64,000 nucleotides of DNA from Viola odorata (Eukaryota; Streptophyta; Magnoliopsida; Malpighiales; Violaceae), in the NCBI GenBank assembly GCA_963691705.1, contig OY829538.1, positions 46,651,151 to 46,715,150 on the forward strand. Direction: 5' to 3'. This document shows, piece after piece, positions 1 to 12,246 of the stretch. The translations under genes were made by a program, and so were the position numbers. How positions within the stretch are numbered: the first letter of the stretch is position 1; each line of letters starts with the position of its first letter. The notes under the pieces were generated by a model, which saw nothing but the letters and a program-made list of their open reading frames with translations, was not told the origin of the DNA and searched no databases.

Positions 1-258
1 GACCACAAATATAGTTGGAAACTATACAAAAGTACAAATTACAAGAGAAAAATTCTTGTGAGCTGAGGTATACCAACTAAAACATTCTTATTTTTTTGGC
101 TAATAATTATATACATTATATAACAAATGTCTATAAAAAAAAGTGTTCTTTTCGTCTAGTAAAACTCAACATATAACTTTGAAATTGCAGACATCACAAA
201 GTAAAATATCAGGAGAAGATTTGAGCAAGTACCCGTGTCATGCGTGCAATACAATCAA

Positions 259-1282
259 CTACATGAGTTGACCAACATAATGAGCTCGAGGATACTGTTT
301 CTGTAGCTGTGGCCATTGCACAAAATACTGATCGGCAATTCGCAATTTGTATAGCAGCAAACCACTTAACGATAGCCTCCTCACTCTTGCTATACTCTCC
401 ACATAAAAAATAGCCGACCACTTAATCCCCATCAACTGCAGACCACAAAAACAACAGTAAAGAGCAAACCCCGATACCCTTTCTCCCAGAAAGATACCAT
501 TGCAAAAACACCTAACCTTGAATAGGAATGCAATCACACATAAAGGAATACAAGTCCCAGGTCCGTTACAGAGAACCTACAAGATTTTTGAAAGCAAAAA
601 GCAATCAATGTAAGCAATTTAACCAAGATCAACCGACATATAATTACTAAACGCACCACTTGAGGTCGAATTCGAATCATTAGCCACAATGCATGAGCCA
701 AAGCTAGTAAAGTTGTTCCAACAGAAGTTATATAGGACTGCCCGACTTCCCTGCTCCTATAAATCTTCATAAACTGCGCCGTTGACACCTTTTTCCGATC
801 AACCTGCACCAACAATAACTTCAAAATCGCGGGTATAAAAAAAATCATCTTTAGCTGGGGAAAAAAAGAGCAAAATTTACCGAATCAACCAAGGAATCCT
901 CAAAGACACGAGCTTTCTGTAAGCTCATGGTATCTGTGGCAGCTACAATGTAAAACCTAGGCGAATATTTTTCTTTCTGAAGTACATTTAACACGTTGAT
1001 CATTTCTGCTGTGTGTCCACTTAAATGACGCAAAAATAAAATAAAATCAAAATTGGAACTTTTGTTTTCCAAACAGATACAATAATTTGAGAAGTTGTTC
1101 AATGTTCACTTACCCGACCCTAAAATGATAAGTGTGCTAAGCGAATCTTGGGGTTTCCGATGAAACGACTTGCCAGATTCGTAGAAAACGTAGAGGAGAC
1201 GAGTGGCGACGGCGACGGCGACAACGATGCTGGTACTGATGGTGAGTGGGGTGAAGGAGTAACAATCGTGGTCGGCGCCCAT
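259..1282 (-). CDS. ALG14: ALG14, UDP-GlcNAc transferase membrane subunit
   Basis: ALG14 anchors the catalytic subunit ALG13 on the cytosolic face of the ER; together they add the second GlcNAc to the dolichol-linked N-glycan precursor. I read five exons on the minus strand: 1282-1114, 1020-881, 803-660, 576-517 and 435-259 (690 nt, 229 aa, close to the usual plant length of about 230). Exon 1 holds an N-terminal hydrophobic segment followed by the LGSG loop. Exon 2 continues with GHTAEM and RFYIVAATD. Exon 3 has IYRSREVGQSYITSV, exon 4 CNGPGTCIPLC, and exon 5 FYVESIARV and the C-terminal YVGQLM before TAG. Four junctions fit GT-AG. The exon 2 acceptor does not: keeping the frame needs an intron ending in AA at 1021, and the AG one base later shifts the frame. 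This could be a damaged splice site, a sequencing error or a non-canonical intron. Family assignment is secure; functionality is not. Confidence 0.88.
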
Positions 1283-3378
1283 GGTTGTGAGATGACGGCT
1301 GAAGATGGCAGGAAGACGAGAGAGGAGGTGTCTCTGCTGCTAACGGAGAGGGGATTAGCTTTTCGGTGAAATTGAAAACGGTATAATTTGGGGGATGAAA
1401 TTGAAAAAACACGGTTGGGACTTGGTTGGGACTCGGTACTACATTACTTTTGGTAAGTTCCATTGACTATTTCTCTCTCAGTCCTTAACATTATACTCAT
1501 TTTTCTCAGTCGACCGTTGTTTATAATCTTTGGTTTTTGATGGACCTCCTCTGAATAAAAGTACAAATGATTAAATTCCATACGAGATCTCAAAAACTCA
1601 AACCAATAAAAGTAAAACTGCAAAATCAATAAAAAAAAATGTCAACAACTTCAATGTATTCCAACGAAACCAAACCCAAAGACATAAGAATTCAACAAAT
1701 GGATGTGTGATTGAATCCTTCAAATTGAAGAAAGAAGCATGCTTTATGCTTTGAAACACTGTTTTAACTAAAACCCAGATAAGAAAAACAAAGAAATGCA
1801 CCGCATTCAATTGACACGATGACTAAAAAACAAAAATTCTGAAGTAAAGAGTTTTTCTAAAAAGCACCCAATTCAAAGCTGAAAAGGAATCACAGGTTCA
1901 ATAAACAAGAAAGGCAACAAGAAAGAAAAGGTCAAATTCTTTTCATCACTCTAAAACAGAGAAGCCAAACCAGAAAAATAAGATTTGCTGAACTGTAAAG
2001 AGGAATAAGATTTGTCCAAACCAGAAAAATAAAGAAAGAAAGAAACTGAATTGCTTTGGATAACAACAGCTTCTATTTGGCCGCAGCTGAGTAGTTTCTG
2101 ATTTCTAGAAAAGCTGATTTGTTTGTTACAAAATGAAAACAAAGGGGGAACTATAAACTGCCAAAATAATACTATGTTTTCTTCAGTCAGAATTTCTATT
2201 TTGCTACCAATAATGTGTACACAAATAATTTTATGAGGACTTGCTGTTCTGGGATCACATTTCTATTTCTATTTCCTATCCAGCCACATCAAACACAAGC
2301 AAAGGAAGACAAGACCACATTCATTATCAAATCAAACAGAGGACTCAAAATCAATAGGAAAGAAAAAGGAGGCATACATAGTTATCTATAAACAAGCATC
2401 AGAATTCACCAAAAGATCAAATCGCGTTCATAGAAAAAACCAGATAATTGACACGAACAAGCACAAACTTGAAAAGGTATCCAATCAACAATTTGGAAAA
2501 GCACAGAATTGAAAAGGTATCCAATTAACTATTCTTACGTGATTGGATTCACAAGTTGTGGTCATTGTTGTGTCGCCGGCAAGGAATCGATTCGAGAGAG
2601 TGAGAGAGACGAAGACGAGGGGGAGAGAGCTCCGGTCCGCTGCACAGCTGCGACTCCGGCGAGAGAGGGAGAGAGCCGCACAGCTGCGTCGCCGGCGATT
2701 TCGATTAGAGGACGACTGGACGAGGAGCTGAGCTGCTGTTTTTTAGGGTTCTTCGAAAAGGAATTTTGATTTTGATTTCAATCGATTTCCTTGAATACCT
2801 TTTCTTTGATTCCTGTTGTGGAACAAAACAGAGACTTGAGTTAGAGACCCAAAAACGGCGTGCTTGGATGTAAAGTGACGCAGTTTTGAGTCTCTGTTTT
2901 TTTTCCTTCAATTTTTTGGTCAATTTCAAGCTTTTATTTAATTATTTATAAGTTTATAACTATATGAATCCTGATTTATTCTTACGAATCGTGATCAAAT
3001 TTTAGGAATCGATACTATAAAATATTAATTTATTTCAGACACAATTTTTTTTATGCGTACTAGATATTTATTACACACATTATCATTCGACTTTCTATAT
3101 ATTACTACTTATTATTTATTAATGTTTACTCGATACATCTTGACGCGTACTGGATATTTATTCGTATCGTGTAGTATATGTATTATGTAATACATTAAAG
3201 ATTTCGAACTTCAAAATTGTCGCTGAATTAAAATAAAACAATACAATAATTTTTAATTATATTATTAAAATAAAATATTGATATCCTGCATTTAAATCAT
3301 AAACGTCTATTATACAATTTTATTATTTTAGTGTAATCTAATTAGTAATTACTTCTTCTATGATAATTAACATGATTC
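1283..3378. other. Intergenic, upstream of ALG14
   Basis: No coding region can be supported here. The part next to ALG14 should contain its 5' UTR and promoter. A purine-rich, GC-richer stretch at about 2590-2740 has many GAGAGA runs and looks like a 5' UTR or promoter-type sequence, but no exon of a known protein follows on either strand. Beyond 2930 the sequence is very AT-rich. Confidence 0.5.
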
Positions 3379-3480
3379 ATTTTCATGTATTTATCTTAAT
3401 TTTCATGTATTTATATTCATTTTCATATATTTATATTCATTTTCATGTATTTATTTTCATTTTAATGTATTTATATAATT
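3379..3480. repeat. AT-rich minisatellite, about 18-bp units
   Basis: Five or more imperfect direct copies of a unit close to TTCATGTATTTATATTCA follow each other. The flanks remain AT-rich to about 3800 with no ORF of note. Confidence 0.7.
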
Positions 3481-3944
3481 ATTTTATATTTTATGTATTT
3501 ATGTTTATAATTCATGTATTTGAATACGTATAAATACGCATCAATTTTAACCACTTGGTACAATTATGTTTTATTTGATATTATATGTCACATTATGTTT
3601 TCTTTAACTACTTAAAGTTGAATTAAGAAGAAAATGATCTCTTGTTAACTGTGTTAGATTATTTATGTATAGAATTAATGATAAGTTTTTTTAATTACGT
3701 AAATCTGAATCTATAAACATTTGAGTAAAGAGTAAGTTGTTGGATGAATAAAATAACTCAAACTCAAATGTATAATGAAGGATACACTTGAAACTCTGTC
3801 GGATGAATTGGCACACTTCATTCACTACTTATGTAATGCCCAGCCGTGTGGTCAAATATAAAAGAGAGCCAAAAAGAGAGGATTGGAGCATTGTTGATCA
3901 TCAAAAGATGCTTACATTCTCGGCCGTTCCAGTTCGCTTTAAAC

Positions 3945-4624
3945 TTTCCAACCAGTACTATTGTTGAGACAGGAAGAGACCGACGTTGGTGGGAGTGGCA
4001 GACACCACAAAAATAGTAGAGGAGTGTCAAGATCACGCAGTTCGAAAGCGTTGCCTAACTTGACAATCATGGTCTCAAGAAAAGAGGAGTCATTCCCGGT
4101 GATTAAGATATCGTTAACATAAATCATGATATACACAATGAAGTTGTTGCGGTTATAGATGGAACAAAGTCAAATGCCGATGGAACAAAGTCATCACTGA
4201 TTAAGAACTCACTCAACCGATGGTACCGGACACGGGGAGCCTGCTTGAGTCCATATAAGATTTCTTGAAAAGACAAACATGGTTGGCACGAGAAGAACCG
4301 TGAAAACTAGCTAGTTGTTCCGTATAAATTATTTCCTGTAAAATACCATTGAGAAAAATATTGTGCAAATCAAGTCGGAATAGAGACCAATTAAGGGAAA
4401 TAACATTCACATCACCGTGCGAATGCATGGACCAAACTAGATGTTTCACCATAATCCACCCCCTTAATTTGATGATACCGTTTAGCGACAATTCGAGCTT
4501 TATAACGTTCTATTTCACCATTGGAACATCGCTTCCACTTATTGCCTATGACATTCATATGATTTTTCGGAGGAACCAAGGACCATGTTTCGGTTGATAA
4601 CAAGGTGTAAAATTCGTCTACCAT
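3945..4624 (-). pseudogene. Ty1/copia reverse transcriptase remnant
   Basis: The minus strand retains three blocks of the copia reverse transcriptase (RVT_2) in order but in different frames. The first, near 4560-4440, has a form of the SNGEIERYKARIVAK block. The second, near 4390-4260, has WSLFRLDLHNIFLNGILQE and NHVCLFKKS. The third, near 4136-4020, has YVNDILITGN, in which the usual YVDD catalytic box carries D to N. No LTRs, integrase or gag can be found around it, so this is an old internal fragment. The changed catalytic box and the frame breaks make it non-functional. Confidence 0.8.
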
Positions 4625-5632
4625 AATTTGTAGTCAGTGCCAGTGCGTGGGGACTCTGATTCGCTTATGTGAAACGAATCCGACTAGTTGACAACTTAGG
4701 GTCTGTTTGGCGTTCCGGTTCTAGCTGGAAAAATTCTGTGGGAAGAAGTTCTGTTTGAAAATGACTTGCTGGAAAAAGAGTAAGTTGTTTAGTAAGGGTC
4801 TGTTTGGCGTTCCAGTTCTGTGGGAAAAATTCTGTGGGAAAATGACTTCCGGGAAACGGAGTGTGCTATTTGGTAAAAAATTTTAAATGTGTTGTTCGCT
4901 GAGGTGTTTGGTAAAACAGCTTTTCAAAACTATAGTTTGAATGTAAAATGACCATAAGGGGTACAATTCATTTCAAGTGTTATAATTAATTTTTTTAGTA
5001 TCTTTATATATGTTTTTAATCAATTTATTTATAATCTAACATCTACCACCTAATATTTATCTAATATTATAAATAAATTAAACTTATTAATACCATAAAA
5101 AATTTAAGTTATTAATACCATAAATAAATATTTATCTAATATAATAAAAAGTTTTAAACTATTAGCTTCGAAAATGGAATGAATTACTCTAAAATTGTAA
5201 TAAATTCCATGAAAAAGTTTGAAAGGTTCCAATCCCTAACAAATCTCATGCTCAACGATATAAACTTGGAAAACCATTCAAAACTACAACTATTAGAGAA
5301 CATTCGATCCCAAAGATGGTGAAGTTCGGCTCAGCTCATTTACAACTCTCTCTTTTATTAATAATAATAATAATAATAATGCCCTCGTGTTTGTAGAACA
5401 TCATTAAATAATATCAAACCTGGATATAACCTTGATATTCAAAATCTTCCAGTGAACTAATCTTCTCCCCTTCTGTCCTAATATACTGCTGCAAAACTAT
5501 CACAGAACTAAGAAGTACTAAATATTAACCATTAAATTGCAGAGAGAATAGCTTCTTGTCAAAGAGTTTTGAACAAGTATTTATTATTGAACTGAGAACT
5601 ATCACTCATCTGAAACCTAATTCCCTACAAAC

Positions 5633-6280
5633 TCAATTGAGATATAATTTGTCAAGTATATCATTCAAAAATACAGCTTCCTCTAGGTTCTGCCCCATCC
5701 TCCAAACCTTAAAATCAGGAGGAAAGTAAGCGTTGTCTTTCCAGCGTTTTAGTGATGTAATTGAGAAGGGAGCTTGCACGTCTCCCTGGGGATCCACGTA
5801 ATGCCATATATTGCTTCCTGGATGATACTCGAGAATCTGAACTGGATCTTCGTCTTCCTCGTCATCACTCAAGTCAATGACCGCGGCAACATCCATCATA
5901 CCTTGAGAGCGCTTGTTCTCTTCAGTTCCTGCATGTGGCATTCCGCCATTGCTTGACATCCTGCTTTGGATGCTTGTTGGATGCTGCTTTTGTTGTTCTC
6001 TAACAAGAGCATCATTCCTCGAATCGAGAACCAGGGGATCTATCACAACTTGAGAGAGCTTCTTCTCTTCAATCTCTGCAGCTGGTGGTCTGCCGCTGCT
6101 CTTGCTTTGGATGTTTGTTGGATGCTTTTGCTGTTCTTTAACACGAGTATCGCCACAATCTGCAACAGAATCATGATCTATCAATGAAATGTGACAGTTC
6201 AAACAGTCCCGAGTTTCTAGTTTATTGAACACAGGCAAAATAATTACTATATATGGTTTGTCCATAGACTGAGATATCAA
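5633..6280 (-). pseudogene. Captured GYF-domain gene fragment
   Basis: This open frame of up to 215 codons (5633-6280, TGA stop) ends in a GYF-type module: an acidic stretch IDLSDDEEDEDP (about residues 140-152), then WHYVDPQGDVQAPFSITSLKRW and YFPPDFKVW. In plants this arrangement is found at the C terminus of the SWIB/Plus-3/GYF proteins of the At5g08430 type and related CCCH zinc-finger proteins (NERD-like), where GYF binds proline-rich partners. The SWIB and Plus-3 domains are missing, and the N-terminal residues may be read-through from intron: an acceptor-like CAG lies just before 6159. The fragment lies inside a Harbinger-type element, so I read it as a host gene end picked up by the transposon. 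Two internal copies of an EQQK..PT.IQS motif suggest a short repeat in the linker. Whether it is transcribed is unknown. Confidence 0.7.
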
Positions 6281-6954
6281 ACAATGAGTACCCTCTTCAA
6301 ACAGTCCTGAGTTTCTAGTTTATACTCACATAGAAAGTTGACAATCAGAAACGTGGAGCAGAAAAATATGAACTGAAGTTACTTCTCCTCTTAGCATTGT
6401 TAAAATCACCAAATGCCAATCGCTTTCGAACACAAAATTCAATTCTAAAGGAAGGGAAGACAAGTGAAAAGAATTGAGGCATGGGTTATCAGCAAATAAA
6501 CAGCAAAATGAGGAAATCCACACTACAATAGAGCCAAATGAAGCCAGCCCAGAGGTAATTTGCATCAATTCGGGTCCACTATCTCTCTCTCACATTTTTT
6601 TTTAACAAGGTGGATATCCATCATCAACCACCATCCACCAAAATTAGATCTCAACACATGCCCACAACAACAAAAACAACAGCAGTAATAGTGAGAGAGA
6701 TACAGGAGGTGCCAAATTAGAGCCTCATATAGAGAAATTGAACAAAAGACAGCAATCAATGATGCACGCTACTAGCAAAGCCCATAGTCAAAGAAGAGAT
6801 CACTCTACCAACATAAAATATAGAGACCCACAAACAGAAAGACACATCACATAAGCACACAGTCGCTTCCAGTCTTACAAATGAGGAAAAGGGGGAGAAA
6901 AGCATAAAAAAGTCATGAAATGCATCCAAAATTTGAAATAAATTCTTACTTGAT

Positions 6955-7230
6955 GGTGAGCGGCGACGACGACGATTGCAGAGGAGCGTGAGAGGAGAAG
7001 AAAGTGCACGAACACGATTGCAGAGGAGCGGCGATGATTGCGACGACTGCGGATGAGAAAGAGAGCGGCGCCGATCCAACCTAGGGTTTTGATTTTTGGA
7101 GATGGATGAGATGAGAGGAGAGGACGATGCGGACGAGCAAGGTGAGAAGAAGGGAGAGTTTTTATACCCGGTTGTTTTGTAAATAACGCGAACTTTGACA
7201 AATATTTTTGTCCAAAATTAATGAAAGTGT
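6955..7230 (-). promoter_or_regulatory. Promoter/5' region of the inner Harbinger element
   Basis: On the minus strand this runs from an AT-rich block through TATAAAAAC (near 7157-7165) into a CGTCG-rich 5' UTR-like tract. The same order of blocks, including the stretch around TTTGTAAATAA, occurs at 13480-13730 in the outer element, upstream of the Myb-like gene. Both elements therefore seem to share one promoter type, here placed in front of the captured GYF exon. Confidence 0.5.
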
Positions 7231-7354
7231 CCTTCCCGTGTCCAGTGACAAATGGTCGTTAGCTGCTGGTTCAATTTGCTCCAGTGGAAGATTGGGTGGT
7301 TTCTTTGATTCAGGAAATGGGCTTCTCAAGAAGCCCATTGCAAATGGAGATAAC

Positions 7355-7842
7355 CAGTGTTTTAAAAACCGACCCGGCTGACCCGTTGAACCGGATTCAA
7401 TCGGGTTTAACCGGGGTTCAACCGAGGTTCGACCGGATTGACCCATTGGTACAGTGTGAACCGTTCATTCAGCGAACCGTTCGAGCTTAGATGATTGAAC
7501 CGGATTGAACCGGTGTCTATAACGGGCCGGCCCATGCCTGTGATGGGCCGGCCCATCAAATTTTCCATTTTGAAAAAAATAAAAAAATAAAAAAATAAAA
7601 AAAAATAAAAAATAAAAAAAATTTAAAAAAAACACAAAACGGCGTCGTTTTGATTTGAGATCGACCCAGTCGGGTCGATAGCGGGTCGACCGGGTCGCCG
7701 GTTTTGTAAAAACCGGCCGGGTCGACCGGTCGAACCCGGGTCACTTGCAGGTCCGGTCCAAAGACTGAACCAGCCCGAAATCCTCATTTTGACGTCGACC
7801 CGGGCGGTTCAACCTCGGTTCGATCCGGGTTTCAAAACACTG
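7355..7842. mobile_element. hAT-type MITE, 488 bp
   Basis: The ends are inverted: CAGTGTTTTAAAAACC at the left and its near match reading CAGTGTTTTGAAACCC at the right. The 8-bp sequence GAGATAAC directly flanks both ends (7347-7354 and 7843-7850), the duplication size of hAT elements. The arms are rich in AACCGG and GGGTCGACCGG words, and the centre holds an A-rich tract (7569-7635). There is no coding capacity. Confidence 0.93.
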
Positions 7843-8372
7843 GAGATAACCAAACAGCAAAACACCATTTTCAGTGGCAAAAGTCCAGTTCAGTGGATGA
7901 ACTTGAACCCCAAACAGCCACTAAATATATGTTAAAAGTTCTGTGGGGAAACCAGAAGTTGTTTATGCTGTTTGGTAAAACAACTTTTAAAACTATGGTT
8001 GGAATGTAAAATGACCATAAAGGACATAATTTCTTTTCCTATTTTAGAATTAATTTTTGTTTATGGGTAGATTGGTGAAATATGTAATGACACATATAAT
8101 AAATAAGAAACTTGATGAATAAGCACATGTTTGTAGTGAGTTTGTTACATTCTTGGTGATAAATCGTCAACTTATAAATATTAATTAACAATAAAGATAA
8201 TGGTAACCGAAATAAAATGTAAAGAATTGTTTATTAAAACTGAACAATTATAATATATAAACAATCTCCCATTTCCATTTTTCCTACAGGCTAACAATTC
8301 GAATATTAGGCGTCATCAAAATAGGATTAAAATACCCAACGACTAAGAAGTTTTACATATATTAAACACCAA

Positions 8373-9605
8373 TTACATATTCATCATTAAACTATTAGCT
8401 ATCGAGTTACGAACTACATTCATAGGTAACATTTCACTATTATCTCCTTCACTTTGCCTACTTCCGTTACCCATATACATCGAATCTTGTGAAAATCCAT
8501 CTGTATCCGGAAAAATATCATTTGGTACAAAATTTGGATCCTCGTCCAATCTTCTAAAAGCAGGATCAACTAGAGATTTTCTTCGTATAAAATTGTGCAA
8601 CACCATAGACGCGACTACAATTTTAGCTTGCGTTGGAAATGGATACGAAGGCATGTCACGTAATATTTTCCATCTTCGCTTCCATACTCCAAATGTTCGT
8701 TCTATACAACTTCGTAATGAAGAATGTGCCCGATTAAAGGTTTCCTCCTTGGTGGTTGCCCTCGTTGAAAATCAGGTAAATGATACCTTGTACTCTTGTA
8801 AGGTTTCTAATATCCATTAACGTCGGGATATCCAGCGTCTACTACGTAATACTTACCTAATATCAGAAATTAGTTAACGTTACTAATACAGTAATAATTA
8901 TTATCATACATAAATAAACGTTATAAAAAAATATAACGAACCTGGAGGTGGTTGAGGGAATTTCCACTCTGGATTGTTAACGATAGAATTGAAGATGCGT
9001 GTATCATGGGTTGTGCCTTCCCATCCAGCACAAGCATAAATGAATTGCATGTCAAAACTACATGCCGCCATGATATTCTGAGTCGGGATACCTTTTCTGC
9101 CAATGTATCTAACTTGATCTTCAGGAGAGACACAAGCACATACATGTGTTCCGTCTATGGCTCCAATACAATCCTAAAACAAATTGTATTCAATATTTAG
9201 TTTATTTAAATATGCATAACGTACATATTAATATAAAATATAAATGAAATTAAGTTTCTAACCAACCTTAAAATATGGCATATATCTTGTCTCGTTCAAA
9301 ATTTGTAGCGGGACACTTGTGAAATCTCCAGGATAAATGATGTGCACTGATAACAACCACACAACATCTAAGACCTCATTAAAAACTCTACTAATTGTTT
9401 CACCAGAGTGTTGAAATCGTTCACAAGCATGCCTGTTTGAAGCACCTAAGGCGATAGTATGTAAAAATATACAAACTTTTTCAATAACTGACATTCTTCG
9501 TGATGACTTCAAGTTGCAAGATGATTGTAATGTGCTCACTAGTTCTAGTATTGTATCTTTATCCATCCTGAACATATTGATAGACCGTGAATCCCTCCTA
9601 GACAA
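8373..9605 (-). pseudogene. Harbinger DDE transposase (DDE_Tnp_4), broken
   Basis: Three exons can be read on the minus strand: about 9605-9267, 9174-8942 and 8856-8373. Exon 1 has the helical N-terminal part with KSSRRMSVIEKVC and ASNRHACERFQHSGETISR. Exon 2 carries the first catalytic Asp in CIGAIDGTHV, then GWEGTTHDTRIF. Exon 3 carries the second Asp in VVDAGYPDV and the catalytic Glu in IERTFGVWKRRW. The catalytic triad is thus all present, but a TAG at 8807-8809 interrupts the block after GYPDVNGY and a one-base shift follows near 8745-8760. The protein catalyses cut-and-paste transposition with TWA target choice, together with the Myb-like partner protein encoded downstream in the element. 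Two defects make this copy non-autonomous. Confidence 0.88.
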
Positions 9606-9780
9606 TCTCAGTCAACCAATTCATTCCTGTTTGGTATGAGGTCATACATGGTTCTTTGTACATGTAAGTGTAAAAATACCTACTGATAGTTGCAGTCGTG
9701 GCAGTCATTAATCACCAAAACTCTTCTTCATTTTCTTCATCCATTTCTGTAAAAAACAATGGCATAACATGAGTCCATTA

Positions 9781-10233
9781 AGGATTTGTGGCGACATTTA
9801 TAAGAAACAACAATTTAATATATGGATGAAAGGAAAGCTTTACAAGAGGCGGTTATAATTAAAAAATTAATTAATTTTAAATTTAATTCCTATAATTAGA
9901 ATGGAATTTCACTATTTTTTATTTAAAATAATTTAAATTATATAATAATATATAAATTAAGTATAAGTAATTTTAGTTAAGTAATTTAACTAAATTAAAT
10001 ATATGAAGGATTTGTGGCGACATTTATAAGAAACAACAATTTAATATATGGATGAAAGGAAAGCTTTACAAGAGGCGGTTATAATTAAAAAATTAATTAA
10101 TTTTAAATTTAATTCCTATAATTAGAATGGAATTTCACTATTTTTTATTTAAAATAATTTAAATTATATAATAATATATAAATTAAGTATAAGTAATTTT
10201 AGTTAAGTAATTTAACTAAATTAAATATATGAA
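9781..10233. repeat. Perfect-looking 226-bp tandem duplication
   Basis: The block starting AGGATTTGTGGCGACATTTA at 9781 repeats at 10007 with no difference I can see, ending near 10233. Two further partial copies of its first about 70 bp follow at about 10407-10478 and 10479-10550, with several substitutions. It lies between the transposase and the Myb-like gene of the outer Harbinger element. Confidence 0.92.
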
Positions 10234-10550
10234 GTATATATATCTAACTATTATATATATCTAATATATATAAATTCTAATAAAATAACTATAATTTTAA
10301 TATTTAATAATCAATTCAACTATTTATTAACTAAATTAATTAAATTATTTAACTAAATGATATTTATTTATATAAATTTATATAATAAGAATTTATTTAG
10401 ATATGGGTTTGTGGCGACATTTATAAACAAGAGCAATTTAATATATGGATGAAAGGAAAGCTTTGCAGGAGGCGGTTAATGGGTTTGCGGCGACATTTAT
10501 AAGCAAGAGCAATTTAATATATGGATGAAAGGAAATCTTTGGAGGAGACG

Positions 10551-11178
10551 GGAAGAAGAAAAAAGAATTACCTTATGTGTTGCTAGCTATGTTCAAAGGA
10601 GTGGAGGAGGCGGGATGAAAGGAAGCAGATCAAGAGGAAAGTTCCAACAGAGGTGTTCTACTGGTTGTTAATGGAGGATTTGAGTAGAGATGGTGGAGTG
10701 CAGCGGAAGGATTTGATGAGAGGTAGTTAGGAAGGTGTATGTGGCTACATTGTAGCTGGAGGAGATTCATTGAATCTATCTTGCATTGCTATTCATTGAA
10801 TAAACAACATATCAGTGAAATTGATTATAGAAAATGTATCAAAGTAATTTTATTCTAGATATTTGCCTTCTTTTATACTACTAAATTGTAACAATTAATT
10901 GACAGACAACTAATTGACAGCTAGCTATTTGACAGCTAGCTGCTTGTCATGAGAACTTCAAGAATTATTCTAACTGCTTGTAATCCACAAATTTAAATAC
11001 AAACAGCACATACTAATCAGAATATCAATACATAATAATATCTAATATCTAAAACGGGACCTAATGTAGTCATCAAAGTTAATACATAATAGATTGTCAT
11101 TAAAATTGCAATACAAATCATAAGAAAGTTCTACAATAACACTCATACATAAGTAATAATTCGGGGACCTGTGTTTTA
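10551..11178. other. Non-coding spacer in the outer Harbinger element
   Basis: No ORF with recognisable homology. A short run of CTAACTGACAG-like words at about 10905-10945 (GACAGACAACTAATTGACAG, then GACAGCTAGC twice) is the only visible substructure. Confidence 0.4.
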
Positions 11179-12240
11179 CTACTTATTCGGCCCATAATGT
11201 GTAAAATTATAAGTCAGCCAGTTAAGCTTTAGTTCTGGTGATTCAAGCTCGATAAAGACCTCTCTCTTTAGTTTATCCTCAAGTAATCTAGTCGCAAACA
11301 TAAAAATATCACCGTTGATATCGAGCCCTGATATGGTTTTTAGCTCCGCAACAATAGATCTCAGTGTAGGGACATCCGGTTCAGTTACCTTAGAGCTCAC
11401 CGTTGAGCTCCTAGCAGCCACCGCACTCACCAACGTATCGATTTGTCTAGATAGCACTGTTGCCCCCCTGCTTACCTCTTTCCCTTCTTCGAATGAATGC
11501 TTGACCTGGAATCTCCCCGTGCTTCAACATTTCTCTTCTTATTGCTTGCTAACCCCGGTTGAGTACTTCCACAGTCAAACATCTCGTCCAAACTGTCTTC
11601 ATATGGAATCTCGTCAGTTGAATCACCACCACATTCTACATCAGCTGGCTCCTCCGGAGAGGTAACCCCAACATTACAACCGGGTGATATTGCAAACTCT
11701 CCAGTTGCTACTATCGTGGAAAACATCAATTCTAACTTCCCTTCAAGATGAGGTTCAATTCCACCTATTTTGAAAGCTGCAAAATTCGGGTTTACCTACA
11801 AATTTAAATAGTTAAAAGGGATCCATCATGCGACAATTATGTAATAAAAACAGAAAGAGTAGAGGAAACAAAATGCAAATAACCAAACACTAACCTTGAT
11901 TTTTTCTTCCCACTAAGCATCATCTGCACTAACTGTATTCTTATGTGTATCCCATCCTAACCCCGTCTCATTGCGCATCAAATCTTTCCATAATTTATAA
12001 TCTCTTTTAGAGTATCCCATTTATTTTGGGCCATAATTCAATTGAGTTTCTTTATGAAACTCATTCACAATGAAATCCCACCCTTATTTGTTGAAATGAG
12101 TGTGTGACCTAAATATTTTTTCAATAGCTCTAATGCAAATATCACAAAATGTATGCACTGTACTCTTGTGCCAAACATCCTTGGGTAGTTTACTTCCAAC
12201 ACCTTGAGTTGTCATCTACAACAAAAATAATATAGGTATG
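11179..12240 (-). pseudogene. Harbinger Myb/SANT-like second gene, broken
   Basis: PIF/Harbinger elements encode, besides the transposase, a Myb/SANT-like DNA-binding protein that helps nuclear import and terminal repeat recognition. On the minus strand near 12040-11890 I read the end of the trihelix-like domain (KRDYKLWKDLMRNETGLGWD, then WEEKIK), with TGA and TAG stops inside. The next exon, near 11797-11472, begins with a PNFAAFKIGGIEPH-type block and runs into an acidic and then basic linker ending KKRNVEARGDSRSSIHSKKGKR. The last part, 11457-11179, ends ELESPELKLNWLTY, typical of the C terminus of this family. An ORF at 12607-12846 on the same strand may be an upstream exon but shows no known domain. 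The stops make it a pseudogene. Confidence 0.72.
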
Positions 12241-12246
12241 GCATGA

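Larger units (their letters stand above)
4796..7922 (-). mobile_element. Harbinger-type element carrying a host gene fragment
   Basis: TAA lies on both sides (4793-4795 and 7923-7925). The left end starts GGGTCTGTTTGGCGTTC; the inverted right end starts GTGGCTGTTTGGGGTTC, matching at about 19 of the first 23 bases. The outer element's terminal repeat resumes exactly after the right TAA, which favours an insertion. The interior has no transposase; instead it holds a GYF-domain exon on the minus strand, behind a promoter-like region that resembles that of the outer element at 13480-13730. A hAT MITE (7355-7842) inserted later; without it the element is about 2.6 kb. It would need a transposase supplied in trans. 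At about 5345-5380 there is an ATA microsatellite. Confidence 0.65.

Noticed and set aside
1148..1369. Plus-strand ORF of 73 codons with an Asp/Gly-rich stretch
   Set aside because: It is the antisense shadow of ALG14 exon 1 and its promoter; no homology.
3818..4036. ORF downstream of the copia remnant
   Set aside because: Out of frame with the reverse transcriptase blocks and without homology.
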